Source: Hanleya hanleyi
Lineage: Eukaryota; Mollusca; Polyplacophora; Lepidopleurida; Hanleyidae
Length of the DNA: 64,000 bases
Reading direction: 5' to 3'
NCBI GenBank assembly: GCA_036873755.1
Contig: JAVTVY010019006.1
Span: 1-64,000 of the forward strand
This document shows, one piece after another, positions 9,213 to 18,133 of the stretch. Positions within the stretch are counted from its first letter, which is position 1. Each line of letters begins with the position of its first letter. The notes below the pieces were generated by a model, which worked only from the letters and a program-made list of their open reading frames with translations, made no database searches and had not been told where the DNA came from. The translations under genes and the position numbers were made by a program.

Positions 9213-10388
9213 CCAAATGGTCACCAGCCCAGCTACGATAATCGCGGTCTTTTCGTCGTCGTGCTGACTGGGGACCGCGGCGGCAGCGACATCTCGCAAG
9301 AAGTGAGCCGGCGCGGTGCGCTGGGTGGGAACGACATGAACCAGCGTCGTGGTCTTGTCACTCGCCGTGGGAACCACTCTTTTTCTCCCGTATCTCCCTC
9401 TGTGTTTGGGGGGAGCGACTGTTATGTTAACGTTGGCGTTAACGCCGAGTTTTCGATTTTCTGTTGCAACTACTATCTCATTGTTGTAACCGGCGATAGG
9501 ACCTATGCGGAGCAACATGTCACTGGGGGCCATGTACAGACCGATTCCGAACACATAGTTCACTTTGGAGCCTGCATACTAGGGGACGTCTTGGTAGCGT
9601 TTGATCGCTGATGAGAGGTCAACTGAAGAGGAGACCGCATCCTCGATGTTGGCGAGAAACTGCTTCTGTGCGTCAAATGCTGTGCCCGCTTCCAAGATTC
9701 GTGTGCGCGTTTGAGCCTGGGCGCCGAGAATGGCCCATACACACGTTCAAATGGAATCATTAACACGCTCGACGCCTGCATGTGTGAAGCCCTGCGTTGT
9801 CCACGCCTTGTCAGCCTCCGATCCCTGCGCAATGTAGTCAATGTGAAAGCGGTTTTTTCGGTAAGTAAACGAATGCCAGGTTGGGTCGTACGGTTTTGGA
9901 AGTCGCATGTAGCCTGCGTGCGTGGCATAGAAGTAAATCGTTCCTATGCCGTTGTTTTCGCTCTGCTCATGCCTCCAATCGGTGTGCGGCGACACCCCAA
10001 ACTCTGCACAGATGCGCTTATATGCTCTCCGGTCAAATGGATTGTTAAATGCCGCCCATGCGTCGTCTTGAGGGAGCGGTGCCTGAATCTCTTTTAGGAA
10101 CCGCCTGATCTGAAAGTAGACATGGAAGGTGTAGAGAGCCCGGGTGTGGCTAACACTTCGTGCGGTCGTCGTCCCGACCGTCGGAACGACAGCCGCTAGG
10201 TGATTGCTCACAGACACGCCACAGCCGGTCGTGGCGCACCACACGGCGAAATTCAACTGATTCTGCCAAAACTGCAAGGGGTTAGAGCGCCACGCCTGAA
10301 CAAGCTGGTCGCTATTCACTTTAGGCAGACGGTATTTCACAAATACATCAGGAAACTGGGCCGCAAAGTCACCACCTGCTGTGTTCAC
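9201..10388 (-). pseudogene. Conserved Polinton protein of unknown function, frameshifted
   Basis: Begins at 10,388 with MNTAGGDFAAQFPDVFVKYR. About 213 codons are open, including NQLNFAVWCATTGCGVS and FHVYFQIRRFLKEIQAPLP, blocks I recognise from Polintons but cannot assign to an enzyme. Frameshifts near 9,750 and 9,570 separate two further segments. The last one (9,563-9,201) contains GIGLYMAPSDMLLRIGPI. Total length would be near 390 residues. No catalytic motif is seen. It lies between the coiled-coil gene and the minor capsid gene, so a structural role is plausible but inferred. Confidence 0.6.
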
Positions 10389-10618
10389 CAGGATGTCTTG
10401 GTGAATGAATGTCGTCCCAGCAACACTTCGTGCGGTCGTCGTAGACGACGTTCCAGCGGTCTACACCCCGCCCGCCTGGTAGGTGGCGTTCTTATGGAAG
10501 CTAAAGGCGTGTCTATCCATGGTACATCTTTGAAGCCGGCTATGTATGTACTTACAACACATATAAGGGAAGTGGGAAGAGGTGCCGACATACTGACAGA
10601 GCCACATGACTTCACAGT
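10389..10618 (+). mobile_element. Spacer with a 66-bp PLE-B fragment (10,552-10,617)
   Basis: Between the minus-strand gene starting at 10,388 and the minor capsid gene there are 230 bp. The last 66 bp match part of PLE-B (ACATATAAGGGAAGTGGGAA ... ACATGACTTCACAG), also present at 8,870-8,942 in inverse orientation and at 22,770. The fragment abuts the first recognisable minor capsid codons, so it probably replaced the natural start and promoter. Confidence 0.6.
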
Positions 10619-11298
10619 GTAACACTCATCAACTTCCAAAATGGCGCGGCAGTTGACCTAACGCGTGCGCTCAAGAACCAAAACGGACAATACAAAGTAG
10701 CACTGCTCGAGCTCACTTTCTACCCACTATGGGAGAACGTCCCAGCCGGAACTAGCTTCTCTGTCAACGGAAATCTTGTGGTTGTCCATAACGGTTATTA
10801 CAATGTCTGTTCCCTTAATAAAGAGGTTTTCATGCCACACGGGGCGGGTCTGGTGATAAACCATGCCACTGGTGGACTGAACTTGACGACCGACAATAAA
10901 ATACAACTGCTTGGCCTTGCGCAGGTCATGGGGTTCTCAAACCCTGACTGGGACAATGCAGGGCGACAGCTTAAAGAAGCACCCCATAAAGAAGTGTTCG
11001 CTCACCTGGGTGAGGTGAGCACATCACACAATCTAGTGGAGAAGGCAGTCGAGACGATGGCTGGAACCGCACGAAGTGCTAGCACCAGCTTTTGCAAAGC
11101 CTACCCTTCCACTCTTCCAGAGCTATATATGTGACCGGTGAGGGAATAAACTGCGGAAAAACCATTTCTTTCCCTAATCCACAGTATAAGCCACTAATAG
11201 CTGGCCCTATCTCGCAGCTAACGTTCTCCCTGTTAGATAGATCAGATACACTAGTAAAGACCGCTTATATGAGTGTAACTCTTCATTTCCATTCATGA
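10619..11298 (+). pseudogene. Polinton-A minor capsid (penton-like) protein
   Basis: An open frame from about 10,619 encodes YKVALLELTFYPLWENVPAG and VVHNGYYNV. These are spaced like the first strands of the small jelly-roll minor capsid proteins of Polintons and adintoviruses. A frameshift near 11,130 moves the frame to the segment ending ISQLTFSLLDRSD ... VTLHFHS, with the usual C-terminal beta-strand pattern, and a stop at 11,296. The central part is shorter than I expect for the family. The natural start is missing, apparently displaced by the PLE-B fragment upstream. The penton assignment rests on pattern recognition and on its place in the gene order. Confidence 0.6.
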
Positions 11299-11703
11299 CA
11301 ACGATGGTTGACTCCGCAGGATCCAGATGCAGTGATTTGGCCTTTAGCGATCTCGTGGATACCGCGGCTTATACCATCGAAAGAAGCTTACGCCAGGAAG
11401 AACCACGGATGTAAGTTCCAAAGACCGTGAAGATATTAGCACAGTAAACACACGGACGCAAGCGAAATACAGTCTCGTGAAAAAGAAAACGGACAATGGA
11501 CTCTCGCCGAAAGTAACAATATGGGCTGGCTCATTTACCTTGCTGTGGTCGAATCGGAAGTTCAGATCGATAAACTCGGGGGCGTGAGGAAAGTTTTAAA
11601 TCGAGGTACGGCATTCCTGTCTTACGGTTCGTTTGAAAACAACGTCCAAATACACCTCCAGGACAGGGAGTTCTATATAAGAAGCACTGATCCTCGAGGG
11701 GGA
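11299..11703 (+). pseudogene. Unrecognised Polinton-A gene, 5' part
   Basis: Short plus-strand frames follow the minor capsid gene. The clearest run is 11,500-11,703, with ENGQWTLAES ... NMGWLIYLAVVESEVQIDK and a beta-rich composition. PLE-3 interrupts it at about 11,704. The frame at 12,456-12,690 could be the same gene after the insertion. I do not recognise the family. A start cannot be chosen because of stops upstream. Confidence 0.4.
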
Positions 11704-12455
11704 TCCATATTTAGATCTATATCTCTATAAAAATGAAGCGGGCATTCTCTCTCGTCGACTTTATGACAAAAGAGATGATTACAATTTCGACATCGTAAAC
11801 TATCCCTTTCTGGACAGTAATATTCCAGTGGGACCTGCATATGGCGTGTACATATCTCGCTTAGTAGCATTTGCTAGATCCTGTGTTAAATGTGACGATT
11901 TTAATCAACGTCACAAAACAGTGGTGCAGAAACTTAAAAACAGGGCTATTCCACCAAGCGCCTACACTCAAAGTTTCTCAAATTTGGCGATACATATCGC
12001 ATGCTGATAGCAAAATACGAACGTAGCGTGCAAGATCTATGGCGCTACGTTTCGTAACTTGTGTCTAATTCCGCTTAACCCGGGGCTAGGGGCCGTATGA
12101 ACCCATGTACTTCAAGATCCTCATGGTACTCATATGAACAGTCACAATCAAAGCGTGACTGAGATGCATCATTTTTTGGATGGCGACTCTATAACGAATG
12201 TTATGGATTAAGAATACTGATCAGCGATACGGATTTGATATTTTTGGAACATCATGATGTCTTGCCGGCATCATTGAAAACTGTTGACCGGTTCTCTCTT
12301 GCAGGAAACAAGCCTATGTTTATGTATACTATGATTGTCTTTTTGAATTTGGTGCTAATACTGTTATATGGAAAATGGAATAGGTCTTTGGATTATTGAC
12401 GCGGATATTCTCTAATGGACGACGGCTGGATTATGAATGACGGACTAGACGCTTG
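11704..12455 (+). mobile_element. PLE-3, 3' fragment of the PLE-1 family
   Basis: About 750 bp that is the reverse complement of roughly 5,356-6,115. It contains the end of the RT polyprotein (CDDFNQRHK, the spaced stop codons) and the full 3' tail, ending in GACTAGACGCTTGTAAT. It is strongly 5'-truncated. Polinton coding sequence flanks it on both sides. Confidence 0.85.
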
Positions 12456-12690
12456 TAATGTAGTAATGAATACGACGTTTCCCGTCCTGACCACTCTTCC
12501 TCCAGATTCAACCATCTTTGCTGCAATACTGTTACCACCTGCTCCCGCTCACGACAGTTTCGTGGACATACTACCAGATTTTCAGATAAAGTGGCAGGAT
12601 AAAAGGCCTGTCGTGCATGTGTCGTTAGAGGGCGTAAATACACGAGTAGGGAACGTTGTGGGCGTGGACAAAATATTCCTAGGTGATTAA
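12456..12690 (+). pseudogene. Unrecognised Polinton-A gene, 3' part
   Basis: An open segment directly after PLE-3 encodes TTFPVLTTLPPDSTIFAAIL ... VVHVSLEGVNTR and stops at 12,688. The upstream methionine in this frame is in PLE-3 sequence, so it is a continuation of a gene and not a start. It may belong with 11,299-11,703. No family is recognised; the composition is beta-rich. Confidence 0.4.
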
Positions 12691-12722
12691 CCGGCCCTTG
12701 GATAACCTTGAGTTAGAAATTA

Positions 12723-13052
12723 TTGACAACAGTATATAAATTTACTCGAAGCCAGTGTATAATACGACTATGTCCAATATTGGACGAGGCTGAATCCGCG
12801 CATGACTACAGGCTAAAGCACATCTGTGATATACAGCATGAACTCGCCCAAGATCGTGATTCACGGTCGAGCTTGTACAAAAAATACCGCAAAGCGGTGA
12901 ATGCCGTAGATGGCGTTGACTCTGCGCTTGCCACAGTGGCTTTGGGTCTCGGCGCGACTGGGGTCGTCCTCGTGTCGACTATAATTGCCGCACCCGTTGT
13001 TGTGGTACTTGAAGTCTCGGCTCTTTCAAGTGGTTTGGCTGGAATAGCTTGA
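12723..13052 (+). CDS. Polinton-A hydrophobic protein, 109 aa
   Basis: Encodes an N-terminal charged helical region (EAESAHDYRLKHICDIQHEL, residues about 22-60), then two closely spaced hydrophobic segments: ALATVALGLGATGVVL and IAAPVVVVLEVSALSS. Helix plus membrane hairpin is a layout I recognise in conserved Polinton proteins. The family usually continues with a charged C-terminal tail. Here the frame stops at 13,050, and the following 250 bp contain only degenerate remnants. A membrane-active or virion role is inference. It lies in the same direction as the integrase. Confidence 0.55.
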   Translation: MTTVYKFTRSQCIIRLCPILDEAESAHDYRLKHICDIQHELAQDRDSRSSLYKKYRKAVNAVDGVDSALATVALGLGATGVVLVSTIIAAPVVVVLEVSALSSGLAGIA

Positions 13053-13402
13053 AAGTCGACGCGTGGCCATACAAGCTAAAAACACGATGAAATTCGCGTC
13101 CTAGCGTGTTCAAAATTGAATTCTGAAGCAAGGCAGGGAGGAAGCAAGGAAACGGTTTGCCAGGGCATTCGAAACAGGATCACGATAAACTGCTTTCTAC
13201 AGGTGGATTATTAAAGACGTCATGCACAGCCTCTGCCAGCGGAAACCGCGCGCTATGCGCCGTGGGAACCACTACAACGTCCGCATGAAGTGCTGGCACA
13301 CCCTTAGTAATTAAGCTTTTTTCTGCGCATTAGATATCAGAATTGCCACGACTGATCGAATTAGACGAAGTGACTGCAAGGGCATGTTGAAGGCTCATCG
13401 GA
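13053..13402. other. Degenerate spacer in Polinton-A
   Basis: Probably the decayed 3' part of the preceding membrane-protein gene. Short runs of codons such as AHE/KLDSI-like segments can be imagined, but stops are frequent. No repeat or RNA gene is seen. Confidence 0.4.
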
Positions 13403-13753
13403 TTGCTCGATTTGCAAGCAGTCAGCCGCACGAAGTTGTACCGCGCGACTATGGGTCTACCTGAAGAACTTTGGTCAGCAATGCATGGTGCTGCCACAAT
13501 GGCGAAACGTGAAAAGCATCCAGGCACTGGGCTGCGAGGCATGGATAATCTAGCCAACCGGTCTTTGGAGAGCTGGCGCAGACCAGCAACACTCTCAGCT
13601 AATGCAGGGCCGTTAATCGAAAATATAATCGAAAGATATGCATGGCTGCGAGGATCTGGGAGCCTGCCATTTAACGAGCAATTCCCGTTAGCAGATGCTG
13701 CTCTCCAGGAGGGTTTCAAGCTTCTGGAATATATCAACGAGAACGCGGATTAG
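13403..13753 (+). CDS. Unrecognised Polinton-A ORF, 116 aa
   Basis: A frame of 116 codons beginning MLDLQAVSRTKLYRATMGL and ending in a predicted helical LADAALQEGFKLLEYINENA. It is polar and helical, with no membrane segment and no known motif. It lies in the run of plus-strand genes leading to the integrase. It may be the decayed form of a longer gene; the start is uncertain. Confidence 0.4.
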   Translation: MLDLQAVSRTKLYRATMGLPEELWSAMHGAATMAKREKHPGTGLRGMDNLANRSLESWRRPATLSANAGPLIENIIERYAWLRGSGSLPFNEQFPLADAALQEGFKLLEYINENAD

Positions 13754-13808
13754 CCTAGATGATCATGTTAAAGCCAAGGCTGAACCACCAATATATGCAG
13801 TAAGAAGC

Positions 13809-14039
13809 ATGTCGTCAATCGATGGTAAAATGCTGGCCAACATGGCCTACCATGCCGCTGTCGTTAGCGGCTTAGCGATGGGTTATGCTCGTCTGGGCAA
13901 AATAGTTTGCAAAAACCCTGCCCCCAAGCTAGACTTCACCGGCTATGACAGAATGGTTATTGCTGACATCGGCCTGGTCATATCCACGAAAGACTTGCTG
14001 ATTAAGCAAGGAATCCTCCCCGCGGATATATTGAAGTAG
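13809..14039 (+). CDS. Small conserved Polinton membrane protein, about 77 aa
   Basis: From ATG 13,809 (MSSIDGKMLANMAYHAAVVS) the frame runs to 14,037. A hydrophobic segment YHAAVVSGLAMGYARLG is followed by KPAPKLDF-like sequence (NPAPKLDFTGYDR) and ends KDLLIKQGILPADILK. This combination is familiar to me from small Polinton membrane proteins. I chose this start over the longer frame from 13,695 because the upstream residues are not family-like and overlap the preceding ORF. The role is unknown. Confidence 0.6.
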   Translation: MSSIDGKMLANMAYHAAVVSGLAMGYARLGKIVCKNPAPKLDFTGYDRMVIADIGLVISTKDLLIKQGILPADILK

Positions 14040-14212
14040 TCGCACGCTGCGCGTCGTTCCCGCTGTCCTAGCCGCACGAAGTGCTGCTGTCTGTGAGCTT
14101 TTTTCGAGTCATTCCACGGGGCAGAGCCGGTATTTAAACGCCTCTACTGTTGACTAAAACCGCCCACACGAAGTGCTTGGATGGAGGCGCAGGGTGGAGG
14201 CGCAGCCCGCAG

Positions 14213-15122
14213 GGTTACTGGCGTGATATCGCTGCAATCAAGAGGCTCGCACACGCTGCATCCACAAAGGCGCGGCAAGTTCCCGAGGAAGAGACCAAGG
14301 CTTGGCTGTAGAAGCAGGCTATGTGGCAGATATAACTTCCTGTCCCACGGCGCACTCCGAGGTCGGGGTTTGATGTCTCTACGCCCAACGAGGTTCACCA
14401 CACTGATCTATTGTTTCTCCCACATGATAAGGTGCGGCGTAAGACGTTCAAGTACGCCCTGACCGTGGTCGACGTTGCCAGCCGTTACAAAGCGACTGAG
14501 TCTGTCACGTCGAAGGAATCTCTGGAGATTGCATCCGCGCTCTCTCGTATATACGAACGTGGACCTCGGCGCGAGTTCATGGGCTCGGTTAGTCAGCTGC
14601 TGGTTAAGCACGGCGTGTTGGTAAGACGTGGCGAAAGAGAAGCTCACCGAGGTCAGGGCATTGTGGAACGATTCAACCGCACCTTGGCCGAGCGTCTGTT
14701 TGGGCACCAATACGCCCAGGAGATGAAGTTACAGGCAGTCGTTTCGAGGGGCCGGGGTGAGAGGTCAAGTAAGTGGGTGGCTCGGCTGCCCGCTGTGGTA
14801 TCAGCTCTAAACAAGGAGGTGAACTGGTAAAAAGCCCTCTGACGCCATCAAGGCAAATACTGTGGCACAACAACCCTCTTTAGTGGCGTCCCGTCCGGTT
14901 GGACTCAAAGAGCAAAAGCTCCCCTCTGCTGTGGGCGTTCGCTACCACTACCAGCCAGGCGAGCTAGAGGGTTGTCGCCGTCGCGCGACCGACCCTGTGT
15001 CGTCACTCCAGGTCTACCGGCTTGGACGCTCAGTCACAAAGCCAGGTGCGCCTGTCTTATATTATCTGCAAGATCTGCCTGCTCGTCGATTTGTCCGGCA
15101 TTTTGCTCAGAACCTTCTTGTT
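14213..15122 (+). pseudogene. Polinton-A integrase (retroviral/Ginger-type DDE), broken
   Basis: The catalytic core is readable in one frame from about 14,213. An in-frame stop falls near 14,309. FDVSTPNEVHHTDLLFLPHD follows in part in another frame and carries the first Asp. TVVDVASRYK and GIVERFNRTLAERLFG follow, the latter carrying the Glu. The strand expected to hold the second catalytic Asp is absent: the frame passes directly from YERG to PRREFMGS, an apparent internal deletion of a dozen or so codons. A frameshift near 14,828 separates the C-terminal domain (GVGVRYHYQPGELEG-like, VYRLGRSVTKPG). The end at 15,122 is fused tail to tail with the polymerase gene. The copy cannot be catalytically active. 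Confidence 0.85.
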
Positions 15123-16055
15123 CACCGTACTGTGTAGCGAGTGGTCATGGGGGTAGTCAGAGGTGTCGTAGAGGTGACCACAGCCATGTCCTTGTACACG
15201 TCCTCCGTCTGGATCTCAATGAGGAGAGAGTCAGTGCCTGTGTAGAGGAGCTGGCAGCGCTCCCCGTACCACTTCTCCATCTGGTTGTAGAAGAAATCGT
15301 ACATGAGGTGCTTCGAGAGGTCAAAGATGCTCATACCCACATACACAGGGCGGTTGAGGACCAAACAAATCTTGTGCATCTGGATCGCCGCGAGGTCATC
15401 ATCGAAGATATTAGCCCGTGCGAAGGCTGGGCTGGCTATCAGGCGCCTAAGTCTGTCCTCACCATTTGCGCGCACAAGCTTCACGTTAACTCGATTGTGG
15501 AGGTTCTCCATGGTCTTCCCGAAGACGGAGTTGTTCATCAGCTTGTACAGGTCCTTCTCGAAGTCGCTGGTTGCCCTCTTCCGGAGCTCGGTGTTCATCC
15601 TAATATAAGTCTCCATCCAAGCACTCTGCTTGAATCCTAGTGCCCGGTGAATCTTCTTCAGACGCATACCAAGGAACAGGTAAAGCTGAAGGTTGCGGTA
15701 GTCGAGCACATAACGTTCCTTGTTGCGGAGGTTGGGGACCAGCTTCTCGACCTTGGTAGGTGCCACCCCAACACCTAAGAATTCATGCTGATATCCCGAC
15801 ATCCACTCCTTCGGGACAGTTATGCGCTCTGAGGCCAGTGGGTAGGCGTTGTGCGCGTCGTGGAGCTCTACTGGGTACTCCAGGTCCACTTCGAGGATGT
15901 AACCCTCTGGGCTGCCTGCCGGGTGATCTGCTATGGCCCCTCCAAGATCTGCGGATCCTCTACCCACTCGAAGCCACCAGTCGGAAGGGGATGGCTCATT
16001 GCCCAGCCGTACAGGTTATTCGCGTCAAGGTGGAGGATGTGGCTCTTCGGCTTAG

Positions 16056-16705
16056 GGTGCACTCCAGGGATATTTCCATTGAGCAAGAATTAGGCCACGA
16101 GTCCGTTTTTCGGCCACCAGTTGTCGTAAACTCTTCAACCCAAATCACTTATATGTATATAGTTTCTGAAAGAGCATGATTAAGCTATTATTTTGAGACA
16201 TAGCACTGCTATGATATAGAAAAATGAATCTGAAACATTCCCCTCCAAGCTTGCTTCATTTTTCCTAAAAAAAACCCTTAAAATGTCGAAAAATGGTCAA
16301 ATTCGGCTCAATTTCCAGAAAAATCTGTAAGAGCGATTTCAATTAAACTTCTTACTCACGTTCCCAGGCCCGGTCTCAACTTAAAAAGGCAAAAAAAAAG
16401 TGGGGGTCAACCTGCCCGTTTTTTGTCAGATTTTCTTCCCGAAAATGAGTCCGGATTTTTAGGCACACCCAAGGGGCATAACTGAGGCAAGACAAAATTT
16501 ACTCCATGATTTCGATCACCGTGTAGACGAAGCCAGCCATCGATCTGTACGTGCTCCTTTGAAGCGTTGATAATGCTGAATAGGATGGTATTATAGATAT
16601 AAGATAATAGGAAGACAAGAAGAATTATGATGTAGCAGAACACGGGCAGTCTATCGTATTATGAAATTATACCGGGGCCATTACTACGAAACTGTGGTGA
16701 GCCAC
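16056..16705. repeat. Left direct repeat (LTR-like) of the PolB insertion
   Basis: About 650 bp. Contains CCACGAGTCCGTTTTTCGG near its start and ACCGGGGCCATTACTACG near its end. A minus-strand frame of 78 codons in it (16,407-16,643) is paralleled by an 86-codon frame in the right copy, simply because the repeats are alike. Confidence 0.75.
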
Positions 16706-17483
16706 TTTAAGGGGCAAGGTGTTTTTCGCGAAATTAATTGTACATATTTATCGTAATCCGGGAGTGTTTGCGAGTATGGCAGTATACAACACTTGCCAGT
16801 TATACATATTATTGTGAGAAATTCGACCGATAACTTTCCCCCTACTCCATCTTTGTTTTGATCACTTTTGCCAACTCTAGCAGGATTTTCGAGAACAAAA
16901 CTCAAAATTAAACCATCTGCTCTTAATAATAGACATCCATTCGGCAATATAATGGCCGTGGTTGTCTTTCCGCTTTCCAAGGATACCAGGAAAGCGGGGA
17001 AAATGCAAATACGTGATGCAACCAAGTCTAATATTTGGGAATTTTGCACTAAATTTGCTCCCAGAAACCTGGGAAATGCTTCAGAAACTTAAGAAATAAT
17101 TCATAAAACCTTAATAATATACATCCGTTCCATCTTTTTTGGACTGTAAATGGGTTCTCTTGTAAAGAAAATAGTTCTGGCAAATTTATATCATTCTGAT
17201 AGGACCTGGTTCTACCATAATATCTACCGAAATCTCATTCCAGGGGGAGATAACTCCTGTATGGAATACAGTATGCACTAACTTCAATAGTATACTAACG
17301 GTCACACTGTGGGGTATTTTAATCGAACTCCTGGTCTTCTTTCCGCCTGACTCCGAAAATAACACTTCAGATGTGACTAGGCAGTCAAAATTAAACAATC
17401 TGGCGTATTGACACATCTACGCTCCGTAATGGGGTCTACAATGTGATAATGCATAGACTCCACTATTATGCCTTAAATTTTTA

Positions 17484-18133
17484 AGGATGCACTCCAGGGA
17501 TTCTTCCATTGAGCAAGAATTAGACCATGGGTCCGTTTTTCGGCCACCAGTTATCGTAAACTCTTCAACCCAAATAACTTATATGTATATATTTTCTGAA
17601 AGATCATGATTAAGCTATTATTTTAAGATATAGCACTGCTATGATATAGAAAAATGAATCTGAAACATTCCCCTACCAAGCTTGCTTCATTTTTCCTAGA
17701 AAACCCCTTAAAATGTCGAAAAATGATCAAATTCGGCTCAATTTCCAGAAAACTCTGTAAGAGCGATTTCAATTAAACTTCTTACTCACGTTCCCAGGCC
17801 CGGTCTCAACTTAAAAAGGCAAAAAAAAGTGGGGCCAACCTGCCCGTTTTTTGTCAGATTTTCTTCCCGAAAATGAGTCCGGATTTTTAGGCACACCCAA
17901 GGGGCATAACTGAGCCAAGGCAAAATTTACTCCATGATCCCGATCACCGTGTAGACAAAGCCAGCCATCGATCTGTACGTGCTCGTTTGAAGCGTTGATA
18001 ATGCTGAATAGGATGGTATTATAAATATAAGCTATTAGGAAGACAAGAAGAATTATGATGTAGCAGAACACGGGCAGTCTATGGTATTATGAAATTAGAC
18101 CGGGGCCATTACTACGAAACTATGGAAAGCCAC
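17484..18133. repeat. Right direct repeat (LTR-like) of the PolB insertion
   Basis: Matches 16,056-16,705 in the same orientation with scattered substitutions and one- to two-base indels. It ends at GCCAC immediately before the CTTAG target duplication. Confidence 0.75.

Larger units (their letters stand above)
16056..18133. mobile_element. LTR-flanked non-autonomous element in the PolB gene
   Basis: Two direct repeats of about 650 bp (16,056-16,705 and 17,484-18,133) flank about 780 bp. They are around 95 percent alike by eye and both begin near GTGCACTCCAGGGA or ATGCACTCCAGGGA. The whole is bounded by CTTAG at 16,051-16,055 and 18,134-18,138, a 5-bp target duplication. Only short frames are present inside, for example 121 codons at 16,684-17,049 (minus), without any reverse transcriptase, protease or integrase motif. 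The layout fits a TRIM/LARD-type LTR retroelement. No primer-binding site was identified. Confidence 0.75.

Noticed and set aside
14972..15640. 222-codon plus-strand frame
   Set aside because: It runs antisense through polymerase motif B and C coding sequence and is a shadow.
16407..18071. 78- and 86-codon frames as a duplicated membrane protein
   Set aside because: They are alike only because they lie in the two LTR-like repeats; the hydrophobic start is short and no conserved feature supports coding.
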